A stretch of 64,000 nucleotides of DNA from positions 1-64,000 of the forward strand of contig CAILLX010000054.1 of assembly GCA_903835185.1 (NCBI GenBank), read 5' to 3'. Origin of the DNA: an uncultured bacterium (GTDB taxonomy: Bacteria > Cyanobacteriota > Vampirovibrionia > Obscuribacterales > Obscuribacteraceae). The notes under the pieces were generated by a model that was given only the letters and a program-made list of their open reading frames with translations, was not told the DNA's origin and ran no database searches. Positions 17,283 through 26,681 of this stretch are shown one piece after another. Made by a program: the position numbers and the translations under genes. Within the stretch, counting starts at the first letter, position 1; each line of letters begins with the position of its first letter.

Positions 17283-19253
17283 ATGAACTTGTTCTCTCAC
17301 ATATCCAGGCTTTATCGGAAAAAGATCAAGCTACTCGGGCAGGTACACCGACTCTGGGGACGTATATCTGCCCACAAGCAGCTTCTCCTGCTCGGTCTTG
17401 TTTCTCTTTCAGCACTGGTCACTTTTACATCATGGCTGGTGGTTGACCGTACTCAGTGCTTAATCAACCACTCTGTAGAACAGTTTGGTATAGCTTTAGC
17501 CGAGGCTCTCGCCCGCGGCGGTGCTGAAGCTATGGCTAACCGGGGCAATGTTGAGGGGCTCAAGTATTACGTTCTCACTGAACTGGGGCAGACACCGGCC
17601 ATAGCCTATGTCGTCTTTTGTAACAGCTCCGGCAGAGTACTCCTGGACAGTCAGGCTCTGCCCAACCACAAAGAAGAGAGCTTAAAGATTTATCCAATGT
17701 ATAGAGAACAATTTGGTTCCCGTGGCGTTCCAGGAGTTTATTCAAGCCCAGCTGGCTTCCGCGCACTCACCAATTTTGCTGTACAGATGAAGCGCAACAA
17801 CCAGGACTTCGGTGTCTGCTGGGTTGGACTGGATAATTACGCTTTCACAATACTGGGCACGCCACGTGAAACCAGGTATTTCCTCTTTTTTATCTTTGCT
17901 TTCGTCTGGTTTCTTGGTGCTCTTTGCCTCACAGTCAGCTACGCAATGATTAGCCGGCCACTGAAGGTGCTATCTGAAGGAGCCAGCCAGATAGCTGCCG
18001 GACGGTTCGGGCATTTAATCTCCAGCCAGGGCGCAGGCCGTGAGATTGATCAAGTTATTACTGCTTTTAACTCTATGTCAAACCGGCTACAGCTCTACGA
18101 CAAGCAAAATGTCGATAGTTTGATGTCAGAACGCAACAAGTTCATCTCAGAGCGCAACAAACTGCAACTTGTACTCATGTCGATAGCCGACGGCGTAGTT
18201 GTCTCTGACCGAGAGAACAAAGTGCAAATCATCAACGCTGCCGCAGCTGAACTCTTTGACAAAGAAGCTAAAGAGCTGCTCGGCAAGCCACTTGTCTTTT
18301 GCACTGAAGGTCCGGACAGCCCACAAATCTGCCATGTCATCCAGGCTTTTACTGACACAGTCTCGCCGGCCAGTCAGGAATCAGTAGTACAGCAGATTCA
18401 CTTTGGGCAGCGGACTGTCAGGCTGCATATTGCGCCGCTGGTGCTCAATAAAGAGTTTCTCGGTTCAGTCATGATCATGCAGGACATCACAAGGCAAGCA
18501 GAGCTGGAGCGCATGAAAAATGAGTTCATCTCTAACGTCAGTCATGAGCTGCGCACTCCCATTACATCAATTAAGAGCTATGTAGACACTCTTTGCAAGC
18601 ATAAAGATAAGCTGGACGAAGAGACTATCCAGGAATTTCTCCATATCATGGACAGCGAAGCTGACAGGCTCATGTATCTGGTCAATGAAGTTCTTGAGAT
18701 AAGCCGCCTTGAAGAAGGCGACCGCGAGCTGGATATGGCTCCGCAAGATGTGCGCCATGCTGTCGAGTACGCTCTGAGAGCAATTACATTAATGGCCCGA
18801 GATCGCCAGATTGATATCAGCCTTAAGTGTGATGACGAGCTGCCGCTCGTCAATATGAATGAAGAGTCTGTAGAACGTTGCGTTATCAACTTGATGACTA
18901 ATGCTATTAAATACACCCCTGCTGGCGGCAATATTGCTGTGTCTGTGCGCCAGCAAGACACAGAGGTCAGGGTAGATGTTAAAGACACTGGAATAGGCAT
19001 CCCTGAAGAATGTCTACCACACCTTTTTGACCGCTTCTTCCGGGTGGAAGCTAAAGTACATACGGTGAAAGGTACAGGTCTGGGCTTGACAATAGTCAAG
19101 AGAATAATTGAAAAGCACGGCGGCAGACTCTCTGTAGATTCAGCTATCGGGCAGGGTTCAACTTTCTCCTTCTTTCTGCCTGCCTGGCAGGACGACCAGA
19201 CAGATATTAATCATTCTGTCGATGATGGCGCTAGCCTTCCCAGGGTTACTTAA
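17283..19253 (+). CDS. membrane sensor histidine kinase (HAMP-PAS-HisKA-HATPase)
   Basis: The 656-residue kinase has transmembrane helices at about 34-54 and 197-222 bracketing an extracytoplasmic sensor domain, then HAMP (about 222-275) and PAS (about 295-395). The phospho-acceptor H-box SNVSHELRTP (His near 421) and a complete ATPase lid follow: N-box INLMTNAIKYT, G1 DTGIGIPEE, F-box LFDRFFRV and G2 GTGLGLTIV. This is the WalK/PhoR-like architecture, typically responding to envelope or phosphate conditions. No response regulator is next to it; the partner must be elsewhere. It is transcribed divergently from sigF across a 194-bp gap. Confidence 0.93.
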   Translation: MNLFSHISRLYRKKIKLLGQVHRLWGRISAHKQLLLLGLVSLSALVTFTSWLVVDRTQCLINHSVEQFGIALAEALARGGAEAMANRGNVEGLKYYVLTELGQTPAIAYVVFCNSSGRVLLDSQALPNHKEESLKIYPMYREQFGSRGVPGVYSSPAGFRALTNFAVQMKRNNQDFGVCWVGLDNYAFTILGTPRETRYFLFFIFAFVWFLGALCLTVSYAMISRPLKVLSEGASQIAAGRFGHLISSQGAGREIDQVITAFNSMSNRLQLYDKQNVDSLMSERNKFISERNKLQLVLMSIADGVVVSDRENKVQIINAAAAELFDKEAKELLGKPLVFCTEGPDSPQICHVIQAFTDTVSPASQESVVQQIHFGQRTVRLHIAPLVLNKEFLGSVMIMQDITRQAELERMKNEFISNVSHELRTPITSIKSYVDTLCKHKDKLDEETIQEFLHIMDSEADRLMYLVNEVLEISRLEEGDRELDMAPQDVRHAVEYALRAITLMARDRQIDISLKCDDELPLVNMNEESVERCVINLMTNAIKYTPAGGNIAVSVRQQDTEVRVDVKDTGIGIPEECLPHLFDRFFRVEAKVHTVKGTGLGLTIVKRIIEKHGGRLSVDSAIGQGSTFSFFLPAWQDDQTDINHSVDDGASLPRVT

Positions 19254-19359
19254 AACAGCAATTACAGATTGTCGGCAAGGATGGGTAGACGCCAGCCTGT
19301 ACAAGTGTTAAAAATGGTCGTCAGAAAAACTCCCCTTACAGCACCAGGCGGTGAGAATT

Positions 19360-20208
19360 ATGAAGCAGCTTTTCTCCTGGGTTAACGAATTGATTGGACC
19401 ACGCAAAAATGTCGCTTACTACATGGAGTCAGCTGGCCGCTCTGCCGAGACAGGCAACCTTGAAGAAGCTGAAAAGTCTTATCGCCAGGCTCTCGAGCTT
19501 GCCGAGGAGTGCAAAGACTACGACAACATAGCCGGCTCCGCCGCCGAACTGGGACGAATCTGTCAGGCGCAAGGGAAATATGCTGTTGCTGAAACCTTTT
19601 ATAAACGTGCCTATCAAACCTGGGAAGAATCTGAAGACAATGACAGTGCCGCTCAGTGCCTTGTTGTACTAGGCCGGCTCTACATGCTGCAACATCGCCT
19701 CACTGATGCTGAAGGAGTCTTGCATTATGCTGTCCGCATTTATCAGAGTCAGCATGGTAATGAAAGTGTCAAGGTGGCTGACGTCTGCTCACTCCTGGCT
19801 GACTGTTGTTTGCAAAAAAACAGCTACACAGAAGCACAGACTCTTCTCCACCGGGCCCAACAGATATATGAGAAGAGTTACGAATCAAATCATCCTGTTC
19901 TGGCAGTAAACCTATATAGCCTTGCCCACGCTTATTATCAAGAGAATGACCATCAGGCAGCCGAGCGTCTATACCAGCGGGCCTTAGATATTTTCGATCA
20001 AGAAGGAAAAGACTGCTACAGCCAGTATGCGCACATTGTCTGCTCCTGCTGTCATGAATTAGCACGCAGTCTCATTACTCAAGGTAAGAAAGATGAAGGA
20101 CAAGCTCTCCTCCAGCGAGCCTGCTCAATTGCCAACCAATACCCTGGCTATTTAAATGAAGCAGAGCTAGTTGATGAAGCAAAAAAGCTGGCAGGCGCTA
20201 CTGCTTGA
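19360..20208 (+). CDS. TPR-repeat protein (kinesin-light-chain-like)
   Basis: A 282-residue soluble protein made of TPR units with the A-x-x-x-Y-x-x-A-L pattern, for example EAEKSYRQALELAEE, VAETFYKRAYQTWEE, DAEGVLHYAVRIYQ, EAQTLLHRAQQIYE and AAERLYQRALDIF. The regular 42-residue spacing is that of kinesin-light-chain type TPRs, which bind peptide partners. There is no signal peptide. ATG at 19360 is preferred over a GTG three codons earlier because GGTGAG stands 7 nt before it. The role is unknown; scaffolding near the histidine kinase upstream is possible but unsupported. Confidence 0.8.
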   Translation: MKQLFSWVNELIGPRKNVAYYMESAGRSAETGNLEEAEKSYRQALELAEECKDYDNIAGSAAELGRICQAQGKYAVAETFYKRAYQTWEESEDNDSAAQCLVVLGRLYMLQHRLTDAEGVLHYAVRIYQSQHGNESVKVADVCSLLADCCLQKNSYTEAQTLLHRAQQIYEKSYESNHPVLAVNLYSLAHAYYQENDHQAAERLYQRALDIFDQEGKDCYSQYAHIVCSCCHELARSLITQGKKDEGQALLQRACSIANQYPGYLNEAELVDEAKKLAGATA

Positions 20209-20454
20209 GATTCAAGTGAGCGCATAAGCTGCTCTCACTGCTTGACAGTCTCAAGTCATATTACTGACGTTCAAGACTGCCACTGAGCACATGCTTAGTC
20301 AGAGAAAACAAAGATTAAAAGCTTATCGAAATAGCCGTTCTGTTTCCAAGCGCTGCTCATGTTATCATTACCAATTGACAAGGTGCTCAAACTCTTTGTC
20401 TTTCTCTGTTTAGGTATGCCGGTCGTCGGGTGCGCTTGCGGGAGGTTGCCGGGT

Positions 20455-20943
20455 TTGATCAGAGCCATTTATGCAGGCTCATTTGACCCCATGACTCATG
20501 GACATCTCGACATCATCAAACGGGCAACAAAGCTTTTCGATGAAGTCGTCATGGCAGTCGTGGCTAACCCTGGCAAATCACCTTTATTGCCAGTGGAAAT
20601 CCGCAAAATGCTCATTTCCAGAGCAGTAGAAGGAATTCCAGGAGTTACAGTTGAAGATTTTCACGGTCTAACTGTCAACTATGCCAAACAGAAAAAAGTT
20701 TACATTCTTGTTCGGGGATTGCGCGCTATTACTGATTTTGAAAATGAGCTAGCTATGGCTCAAACCAACAAGGAGCTCTTTCCTGAACTAGAAACTATCT
20801 TTCTTATGTCAAAAGCCGAGTATTCTTTTATAAGCTCGACAATGGTCAAGGAGATAGCTCGCCTCGGTGGCGACGTCTCTCAGTTTGTACCTCAATGCGT
20901 AAACAACTATCTGAAAGAGCATTTCAGCAGAGGCGCTGAATAA
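20455..20943 (+). CDS. coaD: phosphopantetheine adenylyltransferase
   Basis: CoaD catalyses the fourth step of coenzyme A synthesis, ATP plus 4'-phosphopantetheine to dephospho-CoA. Signature GSFDPMTHGH (residues 8-17) holds the T-x-G-H nucleotidyl-transfer motif, RGLRAITDFENELAMA is the substrate-binding helix, and ISSTMVKEIA matches the C-terminal ISSTxVKE motif. I chose TTG at 20455, with GGAGG 9 nt upstream. This gives 162 residues, the family norm; the longer frame would add 32 residues of non-CoaD sequence. The stop TAA is immediately followed by the ATG of the coiled-coil gene, indicating an operon. Confidence 0.95.
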   Translation: MIRAIYAGSFDPMTHGHLDIIKRATKLFDEVVMAVVANPGKSPLLPVEIRKMLISRAVEGIPGVTVEDFHGLTVNYAKQKKVYILVRGLRAITDFENELAMAQTNKELFPELETIFLMSKAEYSFISSTMVKEIARLGGDVSQFVPQCVNNYLKEHFSRGAE

Positions 20944-21546
20944 ATGACAACGACAATCGCACAGACAACAACAAATTATAAGCAGACCTCCATCTACAAG
21001 CATCTTGATCTGCTTGAGCATCTAATTGATGATGCTGCAGGTATTAATAAGTTCAAGCTCATTAATGCAGATCAGTTCCTTGATGTTTTAGATAAAGCAC
21101 GTGCTCGTCTGCCAGAAGAGCTTCGCGAATCGTCCGAAGTGCTGGAACAGCGCGATGAAATTATTGCTGAAGCACAAAGGCGCGCAGAGCAGATTATCTC
21201 AATGTCAAGGCGCCAGGCAGAAAGTATGCTACAAGAATCCGAGCTGCTCAAAGCCGTGCAGGCAGAAGTAGAGCGCATTCGCAAACAAGTGGTAGCTGAA
21301 GTTGAACAGATGCGCAAAGAAGCTCTTGCAGAAGCAGAACGTATTCGCGCTGAAGCTGAGCAGGAAGCTCATCGCACTAAAGAAGGCGCTGATCATTATG
21401 CCGAGTCTGTTCTCACTAGAATAGAAGCCGACCTCAATAATCTCGGACAGGTGCTCACCGAATCGCAAGGCATAGTACGCAACGGACAGCGCTTGCTCGG
21501 ACAGGTAAAAAGGCACAGCACGCCAACCTTGATTGAGCGTACTTAA
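20944..21546 (+). CDS. coiled-coil protein (DivIVA / F-ATPase subunit b-like shape)
   Basis: The 200-residue protein has an N-terminal globular stretch (about 15-60, SIYKHLDLLEHLIDDA) and then a long Glu/Arg/Ala coiled coil (about 65-155) with repeats such as AEAQRRAEQII and AEAERIRAEAEQEA. A short C-terminal tail follows. Such proteins are often annotated as DivIVA-domain or ATP-synthase-b-like, but no diagnostic lipid-binding or membrane segment is present. Its ATG directly abuts the coaD stop, so the pair is co-translated. Proteins of this kind next to coaD occur in several lineages; the function is not established. Confidence 0.7.
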   Translation: MTTTIAQTTTNYKQTSIYKHLDLLEHLIDDAAGINKFKLINADQFLDVLDKARARLPEELRESSEVLEQRDEIIAEAQRRAEQIISMSRRQAESMLQESELLKAVQAEVERIRKQVVAEVEQMRKEALAEAERIRAEAEQEAHRTKEGADHYAESVLTRIEADLNNLGQVLTESQGIVRNGQRLLGQVKRHSTPTLIERT

Positions 21547-21591
21547 AGCCTAGGATGCCAAATTAACGAGACAGCGCTGGTCCAATGCTTC

Positions 21592-21608
21592 GAATCTCAC
21601 TACTAGGT
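21592..21608. repeat. 17-bp repeat, copy 1
   Basis: GAATCTCACTACTAGGT occurs here and, as an exact reverse complement, at 57540-57556. Both copies lie between convergent genes, 46 and 8 bp after the stop of the plus-strand gene. Confidence 0.6.
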
Positions 21609-21628
21609 TGACTATGTCAGGCTGTTTT

Positions 21629-22762
21629 CTATTGGTGCCGTTTGTGATGGCGCCTGTGCCGGCTTATACGGCTGGGGTGTGGAGCTTCCTTCTTATGCTC
21701 AGCAAATGTTGCTTGTGGCACAAGAGTGGCATAAACAGTTCGCGACATAGTGCGGATTAGTTCATTAGCGCGCCTGTCATTATGCGGTCGCTCAACTTGG
21801 GCTACTACTATATAGCTGAGCCCACGTGGTGCTGTCACTATCCCGGCATCACCAACCATGCCGCCTATATCACCTGTCTTGTGTGCAATGCTTGCCCCCA
21901 CACCAAGACCGGGCGGCAAAAGTGTCTTTGTCCTGGTCCTTGTCATTATTTGCAGCATTCTTTCCCGATTGTCTGGAGACAACAACTTACCTCTGTCAAC
22001 TGCTGCCAGTAGAACTGCCAGATCGTACGGGCTGGTCCTGTTAGTACCTTCAAAGTCAGGTAAGAGGTTGTTTATTTTAGTCTGATGCAAACCCCAGGCA
22101 GCAAACCGGCTGTTCAACACTGCTGGACCACCGAGAAGATCGATGATCAGGTTAGTGGCAGTGTTATCCGAATTAATGATCATTAGCTCAGAAGCCTCTT
22201 CCAGAGAGATTCTCGAGTCGACCGGACGCCACTGCAAATACCCCGACCCGCCAGCCATCAGATCTGCTCGTAAGGTCAACATCTGATTCTCGTTTACATG
22301 TCCGGCATCAATAGCACTTAGTAACGCCACCATAACCGGCACTTTAATCATGCTTGCAGCAGCATAACTGTCATGTGCAGCAAGGTCGGCGTAGGATGCT
22401 GAGCCTGGCTCAACAACAAAGAGTCCGGCACGCAGCCGCGGTAGAGACGATTCTTCTTTCAATGTATTTTCAAGAGCAGTCAGTTCTCTTTCTAAGTGAA
22501 ATGCAGGCCTGATTGCCAGAGGTGGGCAAGAGGCTCCTGCTGCACGCGGCACATCTGTATTTAGAGAAGCTGCCTGCATCAATATGACAATCCAGGCAAG
22601 TCCTGCATAGACAATCAAGCGTTGCCCCGGCGGCAACCGCCGCCGTCGCGCCTTGGCTGGCAGCAGTCCAGGGAGCGACCCTCTCTTGGGCACCACCTGG
22701 CTCGGCTCTTTCACTACCTGCCCAGAAGCTGTCGGAGGCAGGCTTAATTCATAATCGCTCAC
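21629..22762 (-). CDS. membrane-anchored serine hydrolase of the class A beta-lactamase fold
   Basis: The 377-residue protein has a basic N-tail, a membrane anchor (about 48-67) and a penicillin-interacting domain. The three serine-enzyme motifs are present: SMIK (S137-K140), SDN (198-200) and KTG (295-297). In the omega-loop region GLHQTKINN, the position I align with Glu166 of class A beta-lactamases is Gln227, so deacylation as in true beta-lactamases is doubtful. A D,D-peptidase-like or unknown hydrolase role is as likely. The C terminus is a His/Arg-rich tail. The start is GTG with no visible Shine-Dalgarno; a TATAAA box lies upstream on the minus strand near 22800. Confidence 0.8.
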   Translation of the reverse strand: MSDYELSLPPTASGQVVKEPSQVVPKRGSLPGLLPAKARRRRLPPGQRLIVYAGLAWIVILMQAASLNTDVPRAAGASCPPLAIRPAFHLERELTALENTLKEESSLPRLRAGLFVVEPGSASYADLAAHDSYAAASMIKVPVMVALLSAIDAGHVNENQMLTLRADLMAGGSGYLQWRPVDSRISLEEASELMIINSDNTATNLIIDLLGGPAVLNSRFAAWGLHQTKINNLLPDFEGTNRTSPYDLAVLLAAVDRGKLLSPDNRERMLQIMTRTRTKTLLPPGLGVGASIAHKTGDIGGMVGDAGIVTAPRGLSYIVVAQVERPHNDRRANELIRTMSRTVYATLVPQATFAEHKKEAPHPSRISRHRRHHKRHQ

Positions 22763-22912
22763 AAGATTGCTTAGTGAATCACTGGTTTCCTACCTACCCA
22801 TTTTATACTCTTGCGACGCCAGAGTCCTCTTTCTGCTGGCTTATCTCTCTATACAGTGCAAGCGTAGCCTGTGTAGACTATGCTTAGAGTGCGTTTAAGC
22901 ACTATTGAACAG

Positions 22913-24028
22913 CTACCTCTGGGCAAGCGAAACATATTTAAGATTACGCGACCCTGTGTACTCAGCTCTTGGACGAATGAGCCTGTTGTTGGCAAACTGC
23001 TCGAGAATATGTGCCGACCAACCGCTCATCCTGCTGCAAGCAAAAAGTGGAGTAAAGAGATCAATTGGAATTCCAAGCATGTAGCAAACTGGCGCTGAGT
23101 AAAAATCAACATTTACATACAGCCCTTTTTCTGCCAGAACCAGCTCTTCAACTTTGCGAGCAATCTCATACCACTTAGTCTCTCCGATACGGATACCGAG
23201 CTCCCGGGAAGCACGTCTCAAATGCTGGGCTCTAGGATCTTCAGTACGATAAACACGGTGCCCGAACCCCATCACTTTTTTATGCTCTGCAAACAGTTTC
23301 TTGATATAAGGCTCAGCTTGATCAAGCTTATCTATCTCAATAAGCATCCTCATCACCTGCTCATTGGCGCCGCCATGTAGCGGACCTGACAAAGTTCCAA
23401 TAGCTGCAACTATGGCAGCGTGGACATTGCTCAAAGTTGAAGCTGCCACCCGAGCAGCAAAAGTCGAGGCGTTAAGCTCATGATCTGCCTGCAAGACAAA
23501 AGCCAGGTCAAGTGCCTTTGCCGCTTCATTGTCAGGTTCTTTACCGTTGAGAAGATAAAGAAAGTTGGCAGCGATAGTCAAATCAGTGTGCGGTTCGAGA
23601 ATTTCTCTGCCAGTTCGTATATTGTCCCAGTAAGCAACTATGGTAGGCAGCTGAGCAGTCAAACGCATAGCTTTGCGAACATGTGCTGGATGGGAAAAAT
23701 CACGCACATCTGGATCGTACATGGCCAGCATCGAGGCCACAGTTCTCAACACAGTCATCGGGAAAGCCGAATCAGGAAAGAGCCGCATTGTTTTGACTAC
23801 ATCATGAGGCAGGGCACGGCAGGCGTTGAGTTCGCGGCAAAAGGAGGAATATTCCTCTTTATTTGGCAAGCGTCCAAACCAGAGCAGGTAAACTACCTCC
23901 TCATAATTCGAATGTTCAGCCAGGTCATGAATATCGTAACCCTGGTAGATAAGCCTGCCTTCCTGACCGTTGACATCGCAAATTGCCGAAGTGGCGGCCA
24001 CAATATCTTCAAGCCCTGCCTTCATCAT
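22913..24028 (-). CDS. gltA: citrate synthase
   Basis: It condenses oxaloacetate and acetyl-CoA to citrate, the entry step of the TCA cycle. The catalytic residues lie in GPLHGGANE (His), MGFGHRVY (His) and VNVDFYSAP (Asp). The N terminus EDIVAATSAICDVNGQEGRLIYQGYDI (parts EDIVAATSAI and LIYQGYDI) is that of the short Gram-positive/cyanobacterial-type enzyme. The ATG at 24028 is chosen because AGGAG stands 6 nt upstream and the resulting 371 residues match the family. The frame stays open 165 bp further, but that extension does not resemble citrate synthase. Divergent from the methyltransferase gene. Confidence 0.95.
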   Translation of the reverse strand: MMKAGLEDIVAATSAICDVNGQEGRLIYQGYDIHDLAEHSNYEEVVYLLWFGRLPNKEEYSSFCRELNACRALPHDVVKTMRLFPDSAFPMTVLRTVASMLAMYDPDVRDFSHPAHVRKAMRLTAQLPTIVAYWDNIRTGREILEPHTDLTIAANFLYLLNGKEPDNEAAKALDLAFVLQADHELNASTFAARVAASTLSNVHAAIVAAIGTLSGPLHGGANEQVMRMLIEIDKLDQAEPYIKKLFAEHKKVMGFGHRVYRTEDPRAQHLRRASRELGIRIGETKWYEIARKVEELVLAEKGLYVNVDFYSAPVCYMLGIPIDLFTPLFACSRMSGWSAHILEQFANNRLIRPRAEYTGSRNLKYVSLAQR

Positions 24029-24122
24029 GCTTAGCTCCTGATCGTTAGTGCTTACTTGCCGAAACAGTTTAGATAAACCGTAACCAACACCTGTTCTTTC
24101 ATATCCTGCTCGCTGAGCGCTT

Positions 24123-26564
24123 TTGAGAGTGTACAGTTTATACACCAACTGGCAACCTTTTGGAACGACCAGAGTCCACATTGCATCCTCCACAAACTTA
24201 ATTCATAATCTCTTTGTGGCTGTCCAAACCCTAGCAGGAAGCAGTTCAAGCACAGACAGGCTTCTCCACAACGAGAAGCTTAAATTAGTCGGCCGGCTTG
24301 CACGCGCCTTAATTACAATCATCAAGCCTTACCTGAGCAGTTCTGTCGCTTGTGAGACATCTCTGGGCGTGCGCAGTATTGTAGCGCTGGCACTACTTGC
24401 AGCCCGCTCCCACCTGCCTGAGCAAGCAGACTGCCTGCTTGCCCGAAATTTAGCCCGCCAGCTGGCACCAGATAGCAAGCTCATTACAGATTGCACCACA
24501 TTTGCCCAAAAGCTCTGCCCGCAGTGGGTAGCCTCTGACTGGCTTGGAAAAAGTCCGCAAGTGACTTCAGCAACAGAAGAGCTGTTTAAGCAACACTGGG
24601 CAGTTAATCTTCTTGGGGATCCACTTCTTCTTGGCTGGGTTGACCAGTATCTGAAGAAGAAAGATGTCAGCGGACGCTCCAGCCACAGAGCTGGTATGCG
24701 AGCAGCCGATATCCTGCCGTCCTCAGTTCCTGGACTCACTCAATGGTTTACACCTGATTGGATAGCCAGGCTACTGGTAAATGAAACTATTGATTGTCAA
24801 TCTGACAGCCTTCACCACCTGCGTTTTATTGATCCTGCCTGCGGAGCCGGGCATATCCTAATTCCTGCCATGCAATCACTTCTTGCCGGTCGCAATGGAC
24901 CTGTTGCTGAACTTTGTCATTGTCTCGAGAACCAGCTCTTTGGTTGCGACATTGATCCTGACATGATTGACCTGAGCGGATTTGCCATCTATCTGGCTGC
25001 CCGCGAGATTGCAGGCTCAGTCGCACTGCCACTGCCACACCTTTACCACTTTGGCAAAGATACAGATCGCTCAGTTATAGGCAGCCTCTGGTTAGGTCCT
25101 GTTGACCGCCCTGCCGATTTAACAGTACAGGGACCGCGCGGCATTATTCATCTAAGTGACTCGGATCTGCTGGCACCCTTTTCAGCAATTGCCACCAACC
25201 CGCCTTTTTTAAGCCACCGCCTCATTCCACCACACCTGTCATCCTTCTTGAAGGTCAACTACATATCAGGACGTTTTGATCTTTACACCGCCTTCCTCAG
25301 CCTTTGTCTGCATCTACTTGCAAAAGGCGGGCGCTTGGGGGTCATCTGTCAGCAAAGTTTCATGTCTATTACAAGATATGCTGCTCTGCGTAACCAACTG
25401 TTGACCAGCTGCGATATTAACGGATTGATCCAGCTAGGAGCAGGAATATTCGGGCTCAGCTCTGGCGAAAAAACAAATAACGCCATCATACTGGCCAGTT
25501 CGTCAGATAAACAGAAAAACAACCCTGTGTTGTGCTGGAGGCTGCTCAACCCGGAAGACAAGAGGCAGGCCGAAAAGCACGGGATCAAATCAGTCAATTC
25601 ACTTGCAGTTCCGCGTGCCGACTTTGCCACCATCGGCGATGCTTCATTTACGTTCTGGTGCCCTTCTGAACTGTCAGAGCTGTTCAAAGTCTATCCTCCT
25701 TTAGAGAGCAGCGAAACAGGAGTCTTTCTCACTAACGGACTGTTTACCTGCAACAATGCTCTGTTTGTCAGGCACTACAAAGAGGTTGCCACCGACGAGG
25801 CAGCTGACTGGGTTCCTTACGACAAAGGTGGTGGGCACAAATGGTATCACACTACACCATACCTGCTCAATTGGGCGGACAAAGGTGAGTCAATCCGCCG
25901 CTATCGGCTCGAGCACGGACAATCAGCTCGTCTGCCTGGAGAAAGATATTACTTCAGCCCGGGAGTAACCTACTCTTACATAGGCACAAAAGGTTTCCGG
26001 GCCCGCCTGCTGAGCCCGGACTCGATTTTTGATATAGCCAGCTCAGCTCTATTCAGCAAACAGATTGACCTTTATTATCTGCTTGGTTTTCTCAACTCTT
26101 CTCTGGTCCGCTTCTTTCTCGGGGTGCTCAATCCAACTATCAACTTTCAGATTGGCGACTTGAGACGCCTGCCGTTTGCTGCCCCTACCTGCGACATCAA
26201 GACAACGATCATTGAGGCCACAGCACGAGCTGTAAAGCTGGCAGCTGCAGTGGAGAAGTTCAATCCGGCATCGCCTGCATTTTCCTCTGTTGCGTTACGC
26301 GGCGGACAGCCAGCTGAAACGACCGATCTACAGTCAGCCTACAGGAGGCATTGTAATTATCTGTCAGAAATCAACAATGATGAACTGGAATGTCAAACAA
26401 AGATTGATCAGTCTATTTTTGAGCTTTATCAAATTAGCAGCAAAGATAGAGCGCTCATCTGTCAGGATCCCTGGGTAACACGTTCTACCAGGCTTCTAGC
26501 AGCACCACCGTCCCTTCAGCGCTGGCTATTCAACCGCTTCTCGTACCAATGCCACTCACTTTAA
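24123..26564 (+). CDS. PglX/Eco57I-type adenine-specific DNA methyltransferase
   Basis: An 813-residue N6-adenine methyltransferase. WFTPDWIARLL (about 215) is the entry helix typical of BREX PglX and type IIG enzymes. SAM-binding motif I is DPACGAGHIL (about 237), a second acidic strand is FGCDIDPDMIDLS, and catalytic motif IV is NPPF (about 358). The C-terminal half (YIGTKGFRARLLSPDS, LLGFLNSSLVRFFLG, NFQIGDLRRLPF) is the target-recognition region of Eco57I/PglX proteins. I see no nuclease motif and no brxA, brxB, brxC, pglZ or brxL nearby, so it looks solitary. The 5' end is uncertain: TTG at 24123, and GTG at 24129 is possible. Confidence 0.85.
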   Translation: MRVYSLYTNWQPFGTTRVHIASSTNLIHNLFVAVQTLAGSSSSTDRLLHNEKLKLVGRLARALITIIKPYLSSSVACETSLGVRSIVALALLAARSHLPEQADCLLARNLARQLAPDSKLITDCTTFAQKLCPQWVASDWLGKSPQVTSATEELFKQHWAVNLLGDPLLLGWVDQYLKKKDVSGRSSHRAGMRAADILPSSVPGLTQWFTPDWIARLLVNETIDCQSDSLHHLRFIDPACGAGHILIPAMQSLLAGRNGPVAELCHCLENQLFGCDIDPDMIDLSGFAIYLAAREIAGSVALPLPHLYHFGKDTDRSVIGSLWLGPVDRPADLTVQGPRGIIHLSDSDLLAPFSAIATNPPFLSHRLIPPHLSSFLKVNYISGRFDLYTAFLSLCLHLLAKGGRLGVICQQSFMSITRYAALRNQLLTSCDINGLIQLGAGIFGLSSGEKTNNAIILASSSDKQKNNPVLCWRLLNPEDKRQAEKHGIKSVNSLAVPRADFATIGDASFTFWCPSELSELFKVYPPLESSETGVFLTNGLFTCNNALFVRHYKEVATDEAADWVPYDKGGGHKWYHTTPYLLNWADKGESIRRYRLEHGQSARLPGERYYFSPGVTYSYIGTKGFRARLLSPDSIFDIASSALFSKQIDLYYLLGFLNSSLVRFFLGVLNPTINFQIGDLRRLPFAAPTCDIKTTIIEATARAVKLAAAVEKFNPASPAFSSVALRGGQPAETTDLQSAYRRHCNYLSEINNDELECQTKIDQSIFELYQISSKDRALICQDPWVTRSTRLLAAPPSLQRWLFNRFSYQCHSL

Positions 26565-26681
26565 ACCGTTATTTTTCGCCGAACGACAAGCAATACTGAT
26601 TTGTGTCGACGCATTTGCCTGCCAGCAACAGTTCCAACCGACAGTTAGAATTGTGAGACGAGGACTGAGCTGCGATCAGGC

